Shown: in pieces, positions 8,901 to 18,444 of the stretch | Position numbering within the stretch: the stretch's first letter is position 1 | How the letters are laid out: each line of letters begins with the position of its first letter | Origin: DATKAS01 sp963733765 | GTDB taxonomy: Bacteria > Actinomycetota > Acidimicrobiia > Acidimicrobiales > DATKAS01 | NCBI GenBank assembly: GCA_963733765.1 | Contig: CAVTEI010000003.1 | Span: forward strand, 558,001 to 622,000 | Direction: 5' to 3' | Length of the DNA stretch: 64,000 nucleotides | Notes under the pieces: generated by a model | Databases searched by the model: none | Told to the model about the DNA's origin: nothing | The model's input: only the letters and a program-made list of their open reading frames with translations | Program-made: the position numbers and the translations under genes

Positions 8901-9848
8901 CTACGCGCTGATCGCCGGACGGACCGTTTCCCAGAACAGCTCCAGCTGGTTGGCCTCGTCGGTGACGGGCCAGACGAAGACGCGCTGGACGCCAGCCCGG
9001 GCGAAGTCGGAGAGCTTCTCGGCGAACAACTCGGCCGGACCGACCGGCAGACGAGCACGAAGGACGTCCTCAGGGCGATTGATGGTCGGTACCAGTCGTT
9101 CACGCATCACCCTGTCAGCCTCTGCCTTGTCTTCGGTGATGTGGAACCACATCGTCGCTAGTGCGTTCGGAAAGCGCTCGGGGTCCTTGCCCTCGGCGGG
9201 GAGGAGATCGCGCAATCGAGCCCATGCCTCGCCGAACGCTGAGGGCGTCGTGTTGTAGGCGGAGGCAAGCCAACCGTCGGCCAGCCGGGCGGTGCGGCGA
9301 AGCCCCGCATCCGATCCCCAGCTGCCGGTCCAGATCGGTGGTCCGTCCGGGTGCGCGGGACGCGGGTCGAGGCTGATCCCCTCGGTCGAGTAGAAGCGGC
9401 CGACGAACGGCGGGCTGTCGCGTCGCCACAGGGCCCGGAGCGCGCCGATCGATTCGTCGAGGCGGGCCCATCGCTCGTCGAAATCGAGGCCGACGCTGGC
9501 GAAGTCCTTCTCCGACGAGCCGGGACCGACCGCGACGACCACGCGTCCGTCGGAGAGCCGATCGATGGCGGCGAGCGACTTGGCGAGTGGCACCGGTCCG
9601 CGAACGATGGGCAGTGCAACGGTCGTGGCGAGCGTCATGTCGCCCGAGTGCTCGATCATGGCGGCGAGCGCGGTCGGGCCGTCGAGCCAAGGGACTGAGA
9701 ACACCATGTGATCGTTGACCGACAACGCGTTGAAGCCGAGGCGCGCCGCGGTGTCGGCGTAGGCAGCGAGATGGTCGAAGGTGTAGGGATGGCCACCGAA
9801 GTCCATCAACGGCAGATGGGCACCGAAGTCGATGCTCGAGTCTCCCAT
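8901..9848 (-). CDS. LLM-class flavin/F420-dependent oxidoreductase
   Basis: This is a 315-residue TIM-barrel protein of the luciferase-like monooxygenase class. Features include FGAHLPLMDFGG at the N-terminus, LGFNALSVNDHMVF, TLATTVALPIVRGPVPLAKSLAAIDRLSDGRVVVAVGPGSSEKDFASVGL (the cofactor phosphate region) and PIWTGSWGSDAGLRRTARLADGWLASA. In actinobacteria this subgroup commonly uses F420, which is inferred here. The start is 20 bases from the divergent RibD-like reductase start, so the two genes share one very short promoter region and may be co-regulated. Confidence 0.85.
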   Translation of the reverse strand: MGDSSIDFGAHLPLMDFGGHPYTFDHLAAYADTAARLGFNALSVNDHMVFSVPWLDGPTALAAMIEHSGDMTLATTVALPIVRGPVPLAKSLAAIDRLSDGRVVVAVGPGSSEKDFASVGLDFDERWARLDESIGALRALWRRDSPPFVGRFYSTEGISLDPRPAHPDGPPIWTGSWGSDAGLRRTARLADGWLASAYNTTPSAFGEAWARLRDLLPAEGKDPERFPNALATMWFHITEDKAEADRVMRERLVPTINRPEDVLRARLPVGPAELFAEKLSDFARAGVQRVFVWPVTDEANQLELFWETVRPAISA

Positions 9849-9868
9849 CGCAACCCCTGAGGAGCACC

Positions 9869-10420
9869 ATGGCCAAGCTCATCTACTCAGCGATGACGTC
9901 GCTCGACGGCTACATAGAGGACGAGAAGGGCGAGTTCGACTGGGCCTTCCCCGACGCTGAGGTCCACGCGTTCATCAACGACATCGAGCGGCCCATCGGC
10001 ACCCACATCTACGGCCGACGCATGTACGAGACGATGGCGGTCTGGCAGTCGGTGGGCGATGAGCTCGGAGCCGTCGAGGCGGACTTCGCCGAGGTGTGGC
10101 GAGGCCTGGACAAGGTCGTCTACTCCCGGAGACTCGACGCTGTGTGGACTCCCCGCACTCGGCTCGAGCGCGAGTTCGAAGCTGAGGCCGTGCGCCGCAT
10201 GAAGGAGGAGGCCGACCGCGACATCAGCGTCAGCGGCCCTGACCTTGCGCAACACGCGTTCCGGGCAGGGCTCGTGGACGAGGTCCACGTGTGGGTCTTC
10301 CCGGTCATCGTGGGCGGCGGCAAGCCGGGTCTGCCCCGGGACGTCAAAGTCGACCTCGAGCTACTGGCCCAGCGGCACTTCGACAGCGGCGTGGTGCACA
10401 TGCACTACCGCACGCGATGA
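9869..10420 (+). CDS. RibD C-terminal/dihydrofolate reductase-like protein
   Basis: This is a 183-residue protein with AGGAG seven bases before ATG. AKLIYSAMTSLDGYIEDEKGEFDWAFPD followed by THIYGRRMYETMAVW and the late HVWVFPVIVGGGKPGL segment is the standard pattern of the RibD_C/DHFR-like family, NADPH-dependent reductases of unknown substrate outside riboflavin synthesis. No other riboflavin gene is nearby, so a riboflavin role is unlikely. Confidence 0.85.
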   Translation: MAKLIYSAMTSLDGYIEDEKGEFDWAFPDAEVHAFINDIERPIGTHIYGRRMYETMAVWQSVGDELGAVEADFAEVWRGLDKVVYSRRLDAVWTPRTRLEREFEAEAVRRMKEEADRDISVSGPDLAQHAFRAGLVDEVHVWVFPVIVGGGKPGLPRDVKVDLELLAQRHFDSGVVHMHYRTR

Positions 10421-10501
10421 GCCCGCGATACCTTCGTAGGCGCGCGACCGAGGCGCGACTGGACCGTCCGGGAAGGGCGACGCCCACTCGTTCCACCACT
10501 C

Positions 10502-10729
10502 ATGAACGACGACCTCGAGAATCTTCGCAAACGCGCCAAGCACCTCGTCCGCCAGCACCGCAACCGCGACTACATGGTCGGGGAGCGGATCCGTCGGACC
10601 CTGCCCCAGTTCGCGGGGCTGACTGACGGCGCCGTGCTCGACACGGCGTTCGCATTGCACGACGCGCAGACACAAACCCCCTGTGAGGAACGGGATTCGT
10701 TGTTCATGCCCGCGACGGGACGATCGTAA
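10502..10729 (+). CDS. Small protein resembling the N-terminal domain of ankyrin/VOC fusion proteins
   Basis: This is 75 residues: MNDDLENLRKRAKHLVRQHRNRDYMVGERIRRTLPQFAGLTDGAVLDTAFALHDAQ. The pattern L-x-x-x-A-K-x-L-V-R-x-H-R...R-I-R...FALxDAQ is a ~60-residue helical module I recognise at the N-terminus of various actinobacterial and proteobacterial proteins, usually ending in REHGFxSW. Here the end reads CEERDSLFMPATGRS, so the module looks truncated and may be a remnant of a longer gene. Function unknown. Confidence 0.5.
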   Translation: MNDDLENLRKRAKHLVRQHRNRDYMVGERIRRTLPQFAGLTDGAVLDTAFALHDAQTQTPCEERDSLFMPATGRS

Positions 10730-10746
10730 ACGTGGTCGCCGCAGCG

Positions 10747-11184
10747 TTATGTCGCCTTGGTGTTGACCACATACGTGGAGCACGTCGCGTGATGGACGAC
10801 GCGACTCGGTACGTTGCCGAGGATGAATCGGGACTTGGAGCCGATCCCTCGATTGCCGATCACGATCAAGTCCGCGTTCACGTCATCCGCAACGTCGAGG
10901 ATCGCTTCAGCAGGGTTCCCAACCATGGGGTGCGTGATGACCTCGACGCTCGACTCTCGAATCTGCGCTGCGGCATCGTCGAGTACTCCGTGCACCCACC
11001 GGTCATCCATCGCTGGCACCGACATTCCTGCCGACAGCGCGAGGCCGTCGGCACCAGTTCGCAGATGTAGCGCACACACAACGTGGAGCGGCTGGCCGAA
11101 TTTCTTGGCGAGCTCGGTCGCCGTTCGCACGGCAATGGCCGCTGTCTCTGATCCGTCCGTTCCGACGACGATGGGTCCGTTCAT
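10747..11184 (-). CDS. Universal stress protein (UspA family)
   Basis: This is a single-domain, 145-residue UspA protein. It starts IVVGTDGSETAAIAVRTATELAKKFG and ends with the nucleotide-binding signature G-x2-G-x9-G, seen as GNRGIGSKSRFILGNVPSRV. The residue after the last Gly is Asn where Ser or Thr usually contacts the ATP phosphate, so ATP binding may be altered. It has no partner gene and is likely a stress or dormancy factor by family. Confidence 0.9.
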   Translation of the reverse strand: MNGPIVVGTDGSETAAIAVRTATELAKKFGQPLHVVCALHLRTGADGLALSAGMSVPAMDDRWVHGVLDDAAAQIRESSVEVITHPMVGNPAEAILDVADDVNADLIVIGNRGIGSKSRFILGNVPSRVVHHATCSTYVVNTKAT

Positions 11185-11253
11185 GGTGATCCCCGCTCCA
11201 CAGAAGCTCGACTTGGGCGACCATCATGACTCTCCCGCCGAGCGCCTACCTCG

Positions 11254-12123
11254 CTAGGTCCGTGTGAGCGTGGCGGCGCTGTCGAGCCGCGCCAGCTTGT
11301 GCGGATTGCGCATCGCGTAGATGTGCGTGATCCGACCGTTCTCGACCGCGAGGCTCACGGCAGTGTTGACCTCACCGCCGATGTCGATCCGGAAGGCGGG
11401 CGACCCGTTGAGCCAGATGGCCTTCGCATCGAAGTCCACCGAGCGGAGACCGGTGAGCAGGAGGCCGGCTACCCGTTCCGCACCCTCGATCGGATGACGA
11501 GCGGCAGCTACAAAGCCGCCTCCGTCGGCCACCAGGACGACGTCGGGGGCGAGGACGTCGAGGAGGCTCTGCAGGTCGCCGTGTCGGATGGCGCCGAGGA
11601 ACCGGTCCATGGCCTCCTGCTGCTCGGTCGCGCTGACCGCCATCCGCGGGCGGCGAGCCGCGACATGGTCGCGAGCGCGGTGGGCGATCTGTCGGACCGC
11701 GGCGGGTGTCTTGCCGACCGCCTCCGCGATCTCCTCGTAGGGGGTCTCGAACACCTCGCGCAGCACGAACACGGCGCGCTCGGCCGGTCCGAGGGTCTCG
11801 AGCACCGTGAGCATCGCGATCGAGAGGCTCTCGGCGAGCTCGACGTCGGAGGCGACGTCGGGGCCCGTCACCAGCGGCTCCGGCAGCCACTCACCGACGT
11901 AGTCCTCGCGCCGTCGTGCCACGGTTCGGAGTCGGTTCAACGCCTGGCGGGTGACGATGCGGACCAGGTACGCCCGCGGGTCGCGGACTTCGGCCTGGTC
12001 GACGTTCGCCCAGCGCAGCCATGTCTCCTGGACGACGTCCTCGGCGTCCGAGGCGGAGCCGAGCATCTCGTAGGCGACGGTGAACAGCAGGCTGCGGTGG
12101 AGCGCGAACGCGTCCTCGCTCAT
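11254..12123 (-). CDS. sigJ: ECF41/SigJ-type sigma factor with C-terminal SnoaL domain
   Basis: This is a 289-residue ECF sigma factor. Region 2 is LHRSLLFTVAYEMLGSASDAEDVVQETWLRW; region 4 is LGPAERAVFVLREVFETPYEEIAEAVGKTPAAVRQIAHRAR. The linker motif WLPEPLV and the C-terminal SnoaL-like extension with DGGG and NPHKL (canonical NPDKL) place it in the ECF41 group, where the extension replaces an anti-sigma factor and tunes activity. The ATG overlaps the stop of the upstream carboxymuconolactone-decarboxylase-like gene (ATGA), matching the usual ECF41 arrangement of sigma factor plus COE-type partner. The partner carries the candidate target promoter. Confidence 0.9.
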   Translation of the reverse strand: MSEDAFALHRSLLFTVAYEMLGSASDAEDVVQETWLRWANVDQAEVRDPRAYLVRIVTRQALNRLRTVARRREDYVGEWLPEPLVTGPDVASDVELAESLSIAMLTVLETLGPAERAVFVLREVFETPYEEIAEAVGKTPAAVRQIAHRARDHVAARRPRMAVSATEQQEAMDRFLGAIRHGDLQSLLDVLAPDVVLVADGGGFVAAARHPIEGAERVAGLLLTGLRSVDFDAKAIWLNGSPAFRIDIGGEVNTAVSLAVENGRITHIYAMRNPHKLARLDSAATLTRT

Positions 12124-12710
12124 GCGGATCTCGCGTACCCAGCCGACCGTTGCGCCAACGGCAGCGGGCACGCCTTGGAGAAACCTTGCGCCTCGATGCC
12201 CATCGCCGTGTTGCCTCTCGTGTTCATGTTCGCGAACCCGATCGACGCCGTGAGCTCGACCATGGCCGGCGCACCGAGCTGCTCGAGCAGTCGAGCGAAG
12301 AGCTCGTCGGTCACCCGCGGGGGAGTTTCGCTCATCGCTTCGGCGTATTCCATGACGTCACGTTCGAGCGACGTGAACACCGGCGACTCACGCCACCGGG
12401 GCACCTCGCTGGCCTTGACCTCGTCGAGGCCCTCGTTGTGGGCTTGGAAGTAGTTGAGGTCGAGGCACCACGAGCAGCCGACCAGAGCGGCGACGGTCAT
12501 GTGCGCAAACGACTTCAGGTTGGGGTCGAGCTTGTCCCACTTCTGGACCTTGCGGCCGAACCCCATGGCGCTGTTGAGCACGGCCCGGTTGTGCCACATC
12601 GCCTCGAGCGGCTCGGGAACGTCGCCGAACATCTTGCGGCTGAATCGCTTCACGACGTAGCCGTAGAAGCCGGTGATCTCGGCCTTGGGCATCCGCAGTG
12701 TGCTGGTCAT
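12120..12710 (-). CDS. Carboxymuconolactone decarboxylase/AhpD-like protein, ECF41 partner
   Basis: This is 196 residues from ATG 12710, preceded by GACAGGAGGACC. The AhpD-like core is HMTVAALVGCSWCLDLNYFQAHNEGLDEVK, with a C-x2-C pair and downstream His that in AhpD form a peroxidase proton-relay site. The C-terminus SPVFTSLERDVMEYAEAMSETPPRVTDELFARLLEQLG is typical of the CMD family. It is translationally coupled to the sigma gene. In ECF41 loci such COE proteins are the main known regulon member. The oxidised substrate is unknown. Confidence 0.85.
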   Translation of the reverse strand: MTSTLRMPKAEITGFYGYVVKRFSRKMFGDVPEPLEAMWHNRAVLNSAMGFGRKVQKWDKLDPNLKSFAHMTVAALVGCSWCLDLNYFQAHNEGLDEVKASEVPRWRESPVFTSLERDVMEYAEAMSETPPRVTDELFARLLEQLGAPAMVELTASIGFANMNTRGNTAMGIEAQGFSKACPLPLAQRSAGYARSA

Positions 12711-12744
12711 GACTTGGTCCTCCTGTCGACGTGAGCGACATAAA

Positions 12745-12771
12745 GACACCGGCCGCACTCAGTCTGTGACA
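12745..12771 (-). promoter_or_regulatory. Candidate ECF41 promoter upstream of the CMD-like gene
   Basis: On the minus strand TGTCACA (12765-12771), the reported ECF41 -35 element, is followed after 16 bases by TGTC (12745-12748), one base from the reported CGTC -10 element. It lies about 35-60 bases before the CMD start and overlaps the 3' end of the upstream cyclase gene. The consensus comes from published ECF41 work; activity here is inference. Confidence 0.55.
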
Positions 12772-13730
12772 GTGCCCGCGAACCACCGCACGCGGCGTAC
12801 GTCGACGGGTTCTTGCTTTCCCTTGAGCACGAGTGAGTCGGGCACGCCAACGGGTTCGGGAAACAGGCGAGCCAGCCGGGCGGAAAGCAGAACCTCGCCA
12901 CCGGCAGCGTGGGACTGGAGGCGCGATGCCGTGTTGACGACGTCTCCCACGGCCGTGAAGTCGTGCACGGCGGTATCTCCGATGTTGCCGATGAAGGCCT
13001 CGCCGAAGTCGAGCCCGATGCCGATCGCGAAGTCTGGTTCGGCGGATGAGCCGTAGCCCGCGCGCTCGAGCAGCTGACGGGTGTGCTTGAGCATCACATG
13101 GGCGATGTGCTGTCGAAGGCGATCGTCGACGTCTTCTGACGCTGGCGCCATGAGCGCAGGCACGTACAGCGCCATGACCTGGTCGCCGATGAGCTTGTCG
13201 ATGAGCGCCTCGGGAAGGAACACCTTCTCGGCGAGGGCGTAGAAGCGTCGCAGCTTCGCGCTCACCTCGACCGGAGTCTGCGACTCCGACTCGGACGTGA
13301 ACCCGCGAAGGTCGGCGAACAGCACCCCGATCTCCATCGTCGTCCCACCCGGCGGCGCCAGCTCGACACAGACCGCGCACAAGTTGGGGTTCTTGCGGGA
13401 CGGCCGGTACCCGAGGGGAGCGATGGCCCGACCGCCGAGGCCGGAGAACGGGGCGCCGCAGAAGCCGCAGCGCGGCGTGCTCGGCATCGCACGCAGGACT
13501 CGCTTGAACGCCCGGCTGCCGCGCTGCGACGAGAACCTCCAGTACGCCTCCCAATCAGCCGGCGACAGCGGTTCGTCGGGACGCTTGTTGGCCTGCTTGG
13601 CGAGACCCTTCAGTGCCTGCCGCTGCAGAAAGGTGAGCCGCTGCGCTGACCCACCGTGGTCCTCGCTCGGAGTCGCCTCGTCCGCCACACGCTCAGAATG
13701 CCCGCTCGGGATCTCGCGCGCTCGAATCAC
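12759..13730 (-). CDS. Adenylate/guanylate cyclase with N-terminal Cys-rich module
   Basis: This is a 323-residue protein. The N-terminal ~135 residues include CGFCGAPFSGLGGRAIAPLGYRPSRKNPNLCAVC, two C-x2-C pairs that probably form a zinc finger. The class III cyclase domain follows: metal-binding Asp in VLFADLRGFTSES, second metal Asp in KLIGDQVMALYVP, and FTAVGDVVNTASRLQSHA with the transition-state Asn and Arg. All catalytic residues appear present. There is no membrane segment, so it is a soluble cyclase. A GTG start is assumed; an internal GTG (VADEATPSED) is possible. Confidence 0.85.
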   Translation of the reverse strand: MIRAREIPSGHSERVADEATPSEDHGGSAQRLTFLQRQALKGLAKQANKRPDEPLSPADWEAYWRFSSQRGSRAFKRVLRAMPSTPRCGFCGAPFSGLGGRAIAPLGYRPSRKNPNLCAVCVELAPPGGTTMEIGVLFADLRGFTSESESQTPVEVSAKLRRFYALAEKVFLPEALIDKLIGDQVMALYVPALMAPASEDVDDRLRQHIAHVMLKHTRQLLERAGYGSSAEPDFAIGIGLDFGEAFIGNIGDTAVHDFTAVGDVVNTASRLQSHAAGGEVLLSARLARLFPEPVGVPDSLVLKGKQEPVDVRRVRWFAGTVTD

Positions 13731-13770
13731 TGAACGTGCGTGCTGGGGCTGAGCAGGCGAGGATCGCTCC

Positions 13771-15021
13771 GTGACCGAGGCGACAGTTGCGGTCGTTGCG
13801 CTTCTCGTCTTGGGCTGGGCGCTCGTTTCGGGCTTATGGGCTCGTCACGACGTCACCGGGCCGTTCGTGTTCGCGCTCGCCGGCTACGTCCTCGGAAACC
13901 CGGATTGGGGACCGCTGACAGTCGACGTCGAAACCGTGTCGATCCACATCCTCGCCGAGGTCACCCTGGCACTGGTGTTGTTCTCCGATGCAGCGAGAGT
14001 GAATCTCGCGAAGTTGCGGCGCGACGTCGCGATCCCGATGAGGTTGCTCGGCATCGGCCTCCCGCTTTCGGTGGCGCTCGGTGGTCTGCTGGCCGATTGG
14101 CTCTTCGACGGATTCCCGTGGGCGCTCGCCGGCTTCGTGGGTGCGGCGCTCGCCCCGACCGATGCCGCGCTCAGCGTGCAGGTGATCAACGATGGGCGCA
14201 TCCCCGGGCGGCTTCGGCGGGCGCTCAACGTCGAGAGCGGGCTGAACGACGGCATCGCGACGCCGATCGTCGTCTTCATGCTCGCGGTGGCGGCCAGCCA
14301 GCTCGGCATCGTGGATGAGAGCGTGACCTTCGAGTATGGCGCGGCTCTTCGCGAGCTCGGTGGCGGCGTTCTCCTCGGAATCGCCTTCGGTCTCGGGGGC
14401 GGCGTGCTGCTGTCGGCCGCCGCGCGACGCGGTTGGACCACGACGAGTGGCCAACGACTGGCAACGCTCGCCGTGGCCATCGCCGCGTTCGCGACCGCAC
14501 TGTCCATCGACGCGAACGGGTTCATCGCCGCGTTCGTCGCCGGCATCGCCTTCGGGGCGAGAGTCGATGAGGATGTCGTCGACCTTCAGGAGGCAGTCGA
14601 GCTGCCCGAGCTCGGCGGCGAGCTCCTGGCGCTCGTCGTGTGGTTCGTCTTCGGAGCCACCCTCGTCCCCGTGGCGTTCCACAACCTCGACGGCTCAGTG
14701 ATCGCGTACGCCGTCGCCAGTCTGACGATCGTGCGCATGCTCCCCGTCGTGCTGAGCCTGATCGGATCGGGGCTCGATCGGCCGAGTGTCGTGTTCATCG
14801 GCTGGTTCGGGCCGCGCGGCCTCGCGTCGGTCGTGTTCGCCTTGCTGGCGATCGAGGAGCTCGGCGAGACCTCACCTCAGGTCGCAACCGCGATCGCCAC
14901 GGTGACCTTGACCGTGCTCTTGAGCGTCGTCCTCCACGGCATCACCGCGGGTCCGGGTGGACGTCGATACGTCCAGCACGAGCTGAAAGGGGCAGGGGCA
15001 GAGGAAGGCCCCGTCGGCTGA
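13771..15021 (+). CDS. CPA1-type cation/proton antiporter (NhaP-like)
   Basis: This is a 416-residue polytopic protein with about 11-12 hydrophobic segments. Diagnostic CPA1 motifs are LAPTDAALSVQVINDGRIPGRLRRALNVESGLNDGIATPIVVF and FGPRGLASVVFALLAIEELG; the Asp of ESGLNDG is the expected ion-binding residue. It lacks a long cytoplasmic tail or RCK domain. Sodium versus potassium preference cannot be told. It is transcribed divergently from the cyclase gene across 40 bases, a possible pairing of cAMP signalling and ion homeostasis that is only inference. Confidence 0.9.
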   Translation: MTEATVAVVALLVLGWALVSGLWARHDVTGPFVFALAGYVLGNPDWGPLTVDVETVSIHILAEVTLALVLFSDAARVNLAKLRRDVAIPMRLLGIGLPLSVALGGLLADWLFDGFPWALAGFVGAALAPTDAALSVQVINDGRIPGRLRRALNVESGLNDGIATPIVVFMLAVAASQLGIVDESVTFEYGAALRELGGGVLLGIAFGLGGGVLLSAAARRGWTTTSGQRLATLAVAIAAFATALSIDANGFIAAFVAGIAFGARVDEDVVDLQEAVELPELGGELLALVVWFVFGATLVPVAFHNLDGSVIAYAVASLTIVRMLPVVLSLIGSGLDRPSVVFIGWFGPRGLASVVFALLAIEELGETSPQVATAIATVTLTVLLSVVLHGITAGPGGRRYVQHELKGAGAEEGPVG

Positions 15022-15033
15022 CTCTGAGTCTGT

Positions 15034-18000
15034 TCAGGTCGACGGGTTCGGATGACGCCTCACGTACTCAGTGGCGAGCTCGGTCCGTGAGTGGAGGCCA
15101 GTCTTGGTGAAGACGTGGTCGAGGTGGGTCTTCACCGTGGCACGACCCATGAGGAGTCGCTCTGCGATCTGTGGGTTCGTGAGGCCTTCGGCCGCGAGCC
15201 CGACGACCTGCATCTCAGTCGGCGTCAGCGCGGCCCATCCATGGCTCGGCCGCTGGCGCTCGCCGCGCGCGCGACTCGCGTAGGCGGCGGCTTCACGCCA
15301 TTCCAACGCAGAGCCCTCGGCGGTCGCGGCACTGGCCCGCTCGGGTCCAATTGCCTCAGTGGCGGCCGCGACAGCCGCGTCGAGGCGACCCTGCTCGAAC
15401 GCGAACCGCCATCGGTACCCGGTCTCGTCGCGCAACCGGGCCGCCGCGGCCGCGAGCCGGAGGCACTCGACCCACGACTCGGCCGTAGCCGCCATACCCG
15501 CGAGCCCCTCGAGCGCGTCGACGGCCACCGGGCGAAGCCCGTACTCGGCGGCGATACTCGATGCCTCGTGCCATCGATCCTCGTCCAGCGCGGCTGCGGC
15601 TTCGATCGCCGCCCGCCCCGCTCGTCCCAGTGGCGCGTCGGGCGCCCACGCTCGCGCCGCATCGACGGCACGCGCCGCCTCCCCTGCATCGATGGCTTCT
15701 CGACACAGGAGCATCACGATGTGGGCCGGCGGAGGGTCGCGGGGATCGATGTTCTCCGGCGAGATCTCGGGGTCGACTCGCGCTGGCCCTCCAGCGAGCA
15801 GCGAGCGCTGATGGGTCGCTCCATCCGCGGCGGCCTGCGTGCCGGGAACCTTCGAGAGGCGCTCGTGCGCGACCGCGGCGGCCGCGTCGAGTGCCGATTC
15901 ATCGCGAGCGAGTAGCCCGGCGGCCCCCAAGACCATCACCGCAGACTCAGCCATCCGCAGGGACCGGCTGGCACAAAGGCCTTGGGCGAGCTCGAGGCAC
16001 CGCTCGAGATCACCGAGATAGAGCGCGGCCCGGCCCGCAGTCCGGTCGGCCCAGTCGCGCAGGTACCGGCTCTCACGAGCAGCAGCCCGAAAGTCCGCGT
16101 CGTCGAGCATGGCCCACGCCGCTTGCGGATCCGCTTCGAGCGCGACGGAAGCCTGGGCCATGGTGGCGACGCACTCGACGTATCGTTGCCCCCGCTCGTG
16201 CGCGAGCTGGCGCAGACGCGTGGTGTTCTCCTCCGTGTATCCGAGAAGGAACTCGTTGACGGCGACGAAGTACTCGTCGCCGGCTTTCTCGGCGAGAGCC
16301 CGGCCGCGCCGCACAAGCCCGTTCGCTTCCGTCCAGCTTCGAGCGGTGCTGACAAGGACGGCCACAGACGCCGAGGCGGCGGCCCACGGCAACGGGAACC
16401 GCTCCGCGTTCTCGTCAGTGAGCAGTCGGTCGACCGCGGTCAGCGCAGCCTGCGGACGACCGCTTCCCTGCCATGCCGCGGGCCAGGAGCCGCAACAGCC
16501 GGAGTCCGACGGCTGGGTCGCTGGTGCTCCATTCGAGCGCGGCGGCCACGCTGTCGTGGAACACGTCGAGGTGCTCGATCACGGCGTCGGTGTGCACGAT
16601 CGGCTCGTGACGCTCGAGCCAGTCCAGCCAGAACGTCACCTGCGCATCGCGGAGCGACCCGAGCTCAACGGCGACCCGGGCCCGCTCGATCGCGTACGCC
16701 CGCAACGTTTCGAGCAGCCGGTAGTGCTGATCCCCGCCGGGCCGCTCCTCGGTCAGCACGAGGTTCTTGTCGACGAGCCGGCTCACAACTTCGAACACGG
16801 TCACCGGGTCGAAGTCGCCAAGCGCCGCCGCGACGTGCTCCGCCCCTTCCATCGTGAAGCTTCCCGCGAACACCCCCAGCCGGCGGAAGAGCACCTGCTC
16901 GTTCTCGTCCAACCGGTCGTAGCTCCAATCGACCGACGCCGCGAGGGTCTGCTGCCGGGGAAGCACCGTGCGCGGCACCGCCCGTGAGGAGATGGAACCG
17001 ATCGTCGAGCTCCGCCGCGATTCGCTCCACCGACATCTGCCGGCAGCGAGCGGCCGCCAGCTCCAAGGCGAGCGGAATGCCATCGAGCCGGCAACAGATC
17101 TGCGCGATGGCAGGAGCGTTCTCCTCCGAGACCGCAAAAGTCGGGCGGGCCCGGCGGGCTCGATCGATGAACAGCCGGACGGCCTCGTACTGCCGAAGGG
17201 CTGGCACCGCGACGATCGACTCGGGCGGCGGCGCCGACAGCGAATGGACTCGCCATGTCACCTCGCCAAGGACGCCGAGCGGCTCGCGCGCCGTCGCGAG
17301 CACGTTCACGGCCGCGTGCTGCGCCAAGAGCGCGGCCGTGAGCGCGGCGCAGGGTTCCAAGAGATGTTCGCAGTTGTCGAGGACGAGCAGCGTCTCGTTC
17401 CTCGGCGAGTGCGGCGATCAGTTGCTCGACGGGTTGCAGCCCGGGAACCTGGTGCGCTCCCATCGCGGCCAACACCGCCGATCCGACCCCAGCCGGGTCG
17501 GCCACACTCGCGAGCTCCACGAACCAGACTCCGCCCGGGAACCGCTCGAGAAGCTCGGCCACAACTGCGAGCGCGAGACGCGTCTTGCCCACTCCTCCCG
17601 ATCCCGTCAACGTGACGAGCCGCTCGTCACTGACGAGCTGGCCGAGCGTGACGACGTCGGTCTCTCTACCGATGAGCGGCGTGAGCTGGACCGGGAGGTT
17701 GTGACGGTGCACGTCGAGCGAGCGCAGCGGGGCCTGCCCGGCCGGAAGATCAGGATGGATCACCTGCCACACGCGCTCGAGGACGACCGAGGTCCTTCAA
17801 CCGATGGCTACCGAGGTCGGCCAGGTGCACGCCGTCGGGCAGCTGATCGACGACGAGCCCCGCGGCCGCATCCGATACGAGGATCTGGTCACCGTGACCG
17901 ATCGCGCGTAGTCGAGCGCACCGGATCACCGTCTGCCCGAAGTAGTTGCCTTCGTCGCGCAACTGCGCTTCGCCGGTGTGGATCGCCATGCGCACGTGGA

Positions 18001-18421
18001 GCTCCGCGCCCGGCGGCCACGACTCCGCCATGAACGCTCGCTGGGCATCGACCGCGGCGGCCACGGCGTCGGACGCGCGGGCAAACGCGGCGACCACGCT
18101 GTCGCCCTCCCCTTGCTCGATCGGCCGCACGCCGCCATGCCCGGCAATGACCTCATCGAGGATCTCGTAATGCCGCGGGATCGCCGAGGCCATCGCCGCC
18201 GGCGCGTGTTCCCATCGTTGAGACGACCCCTCGACATCGGTGAGCAGAAAGCTGACCGTCCCGGTCGGAAGCGCGAAGCCAGCCGAGTCGGGATCGCTCA
18301 CGTCGTCCACCAGGAGACGTCGGATCGCTGGATCGATCTCACGCATGACCATGGTGTCAGCATCGGAGACCCCAGCCATCGGGACATCCCCCATGTGGTG
18401 GACCGGCACCGCCACGTACAT
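15034..18421 (-). pseudogene. Cyclase-ATPase-LuxR regulator with four frameshifts
   Basis: Pieces in three frames read through as one ~1125-residue protein: class III cyclase-like domain (about 18360-17785, FLLTDVEGSSQRW and EQGEGDSVVAAF), NB-ARC-type ATPase with Walker A TGSGGVGKTRLALAVVAELL, then LVLDNCEHLLEPC, RLDGIPLALELAAARCR and LPRQQTLAASVDWSYDRLDENEQVLFRRLGVFAG, a helical repeat region, and a C-terminal LuxR helix-turn-helix ALTPTEMQVVGLAAEGLTNPQIAERLLMGRATVKTHLDHVFTK. The architecture matches mycobacterial Rv0386/Rv1358/Rv2488c. Frame breaks lie near 17779, 17397, 16974 and 16481; each is repaired by dropping one C or G. In the cyclase domain the usual catalytic Asn is Ile (GQTVIRCARL), so it may sense rather than make cAMP. 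It lies 23 bases after the kinase gene. Confidence 0.8.
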
Positions 18422-18444
18422 GGGATTGCGTACGCAGAGCGTTC

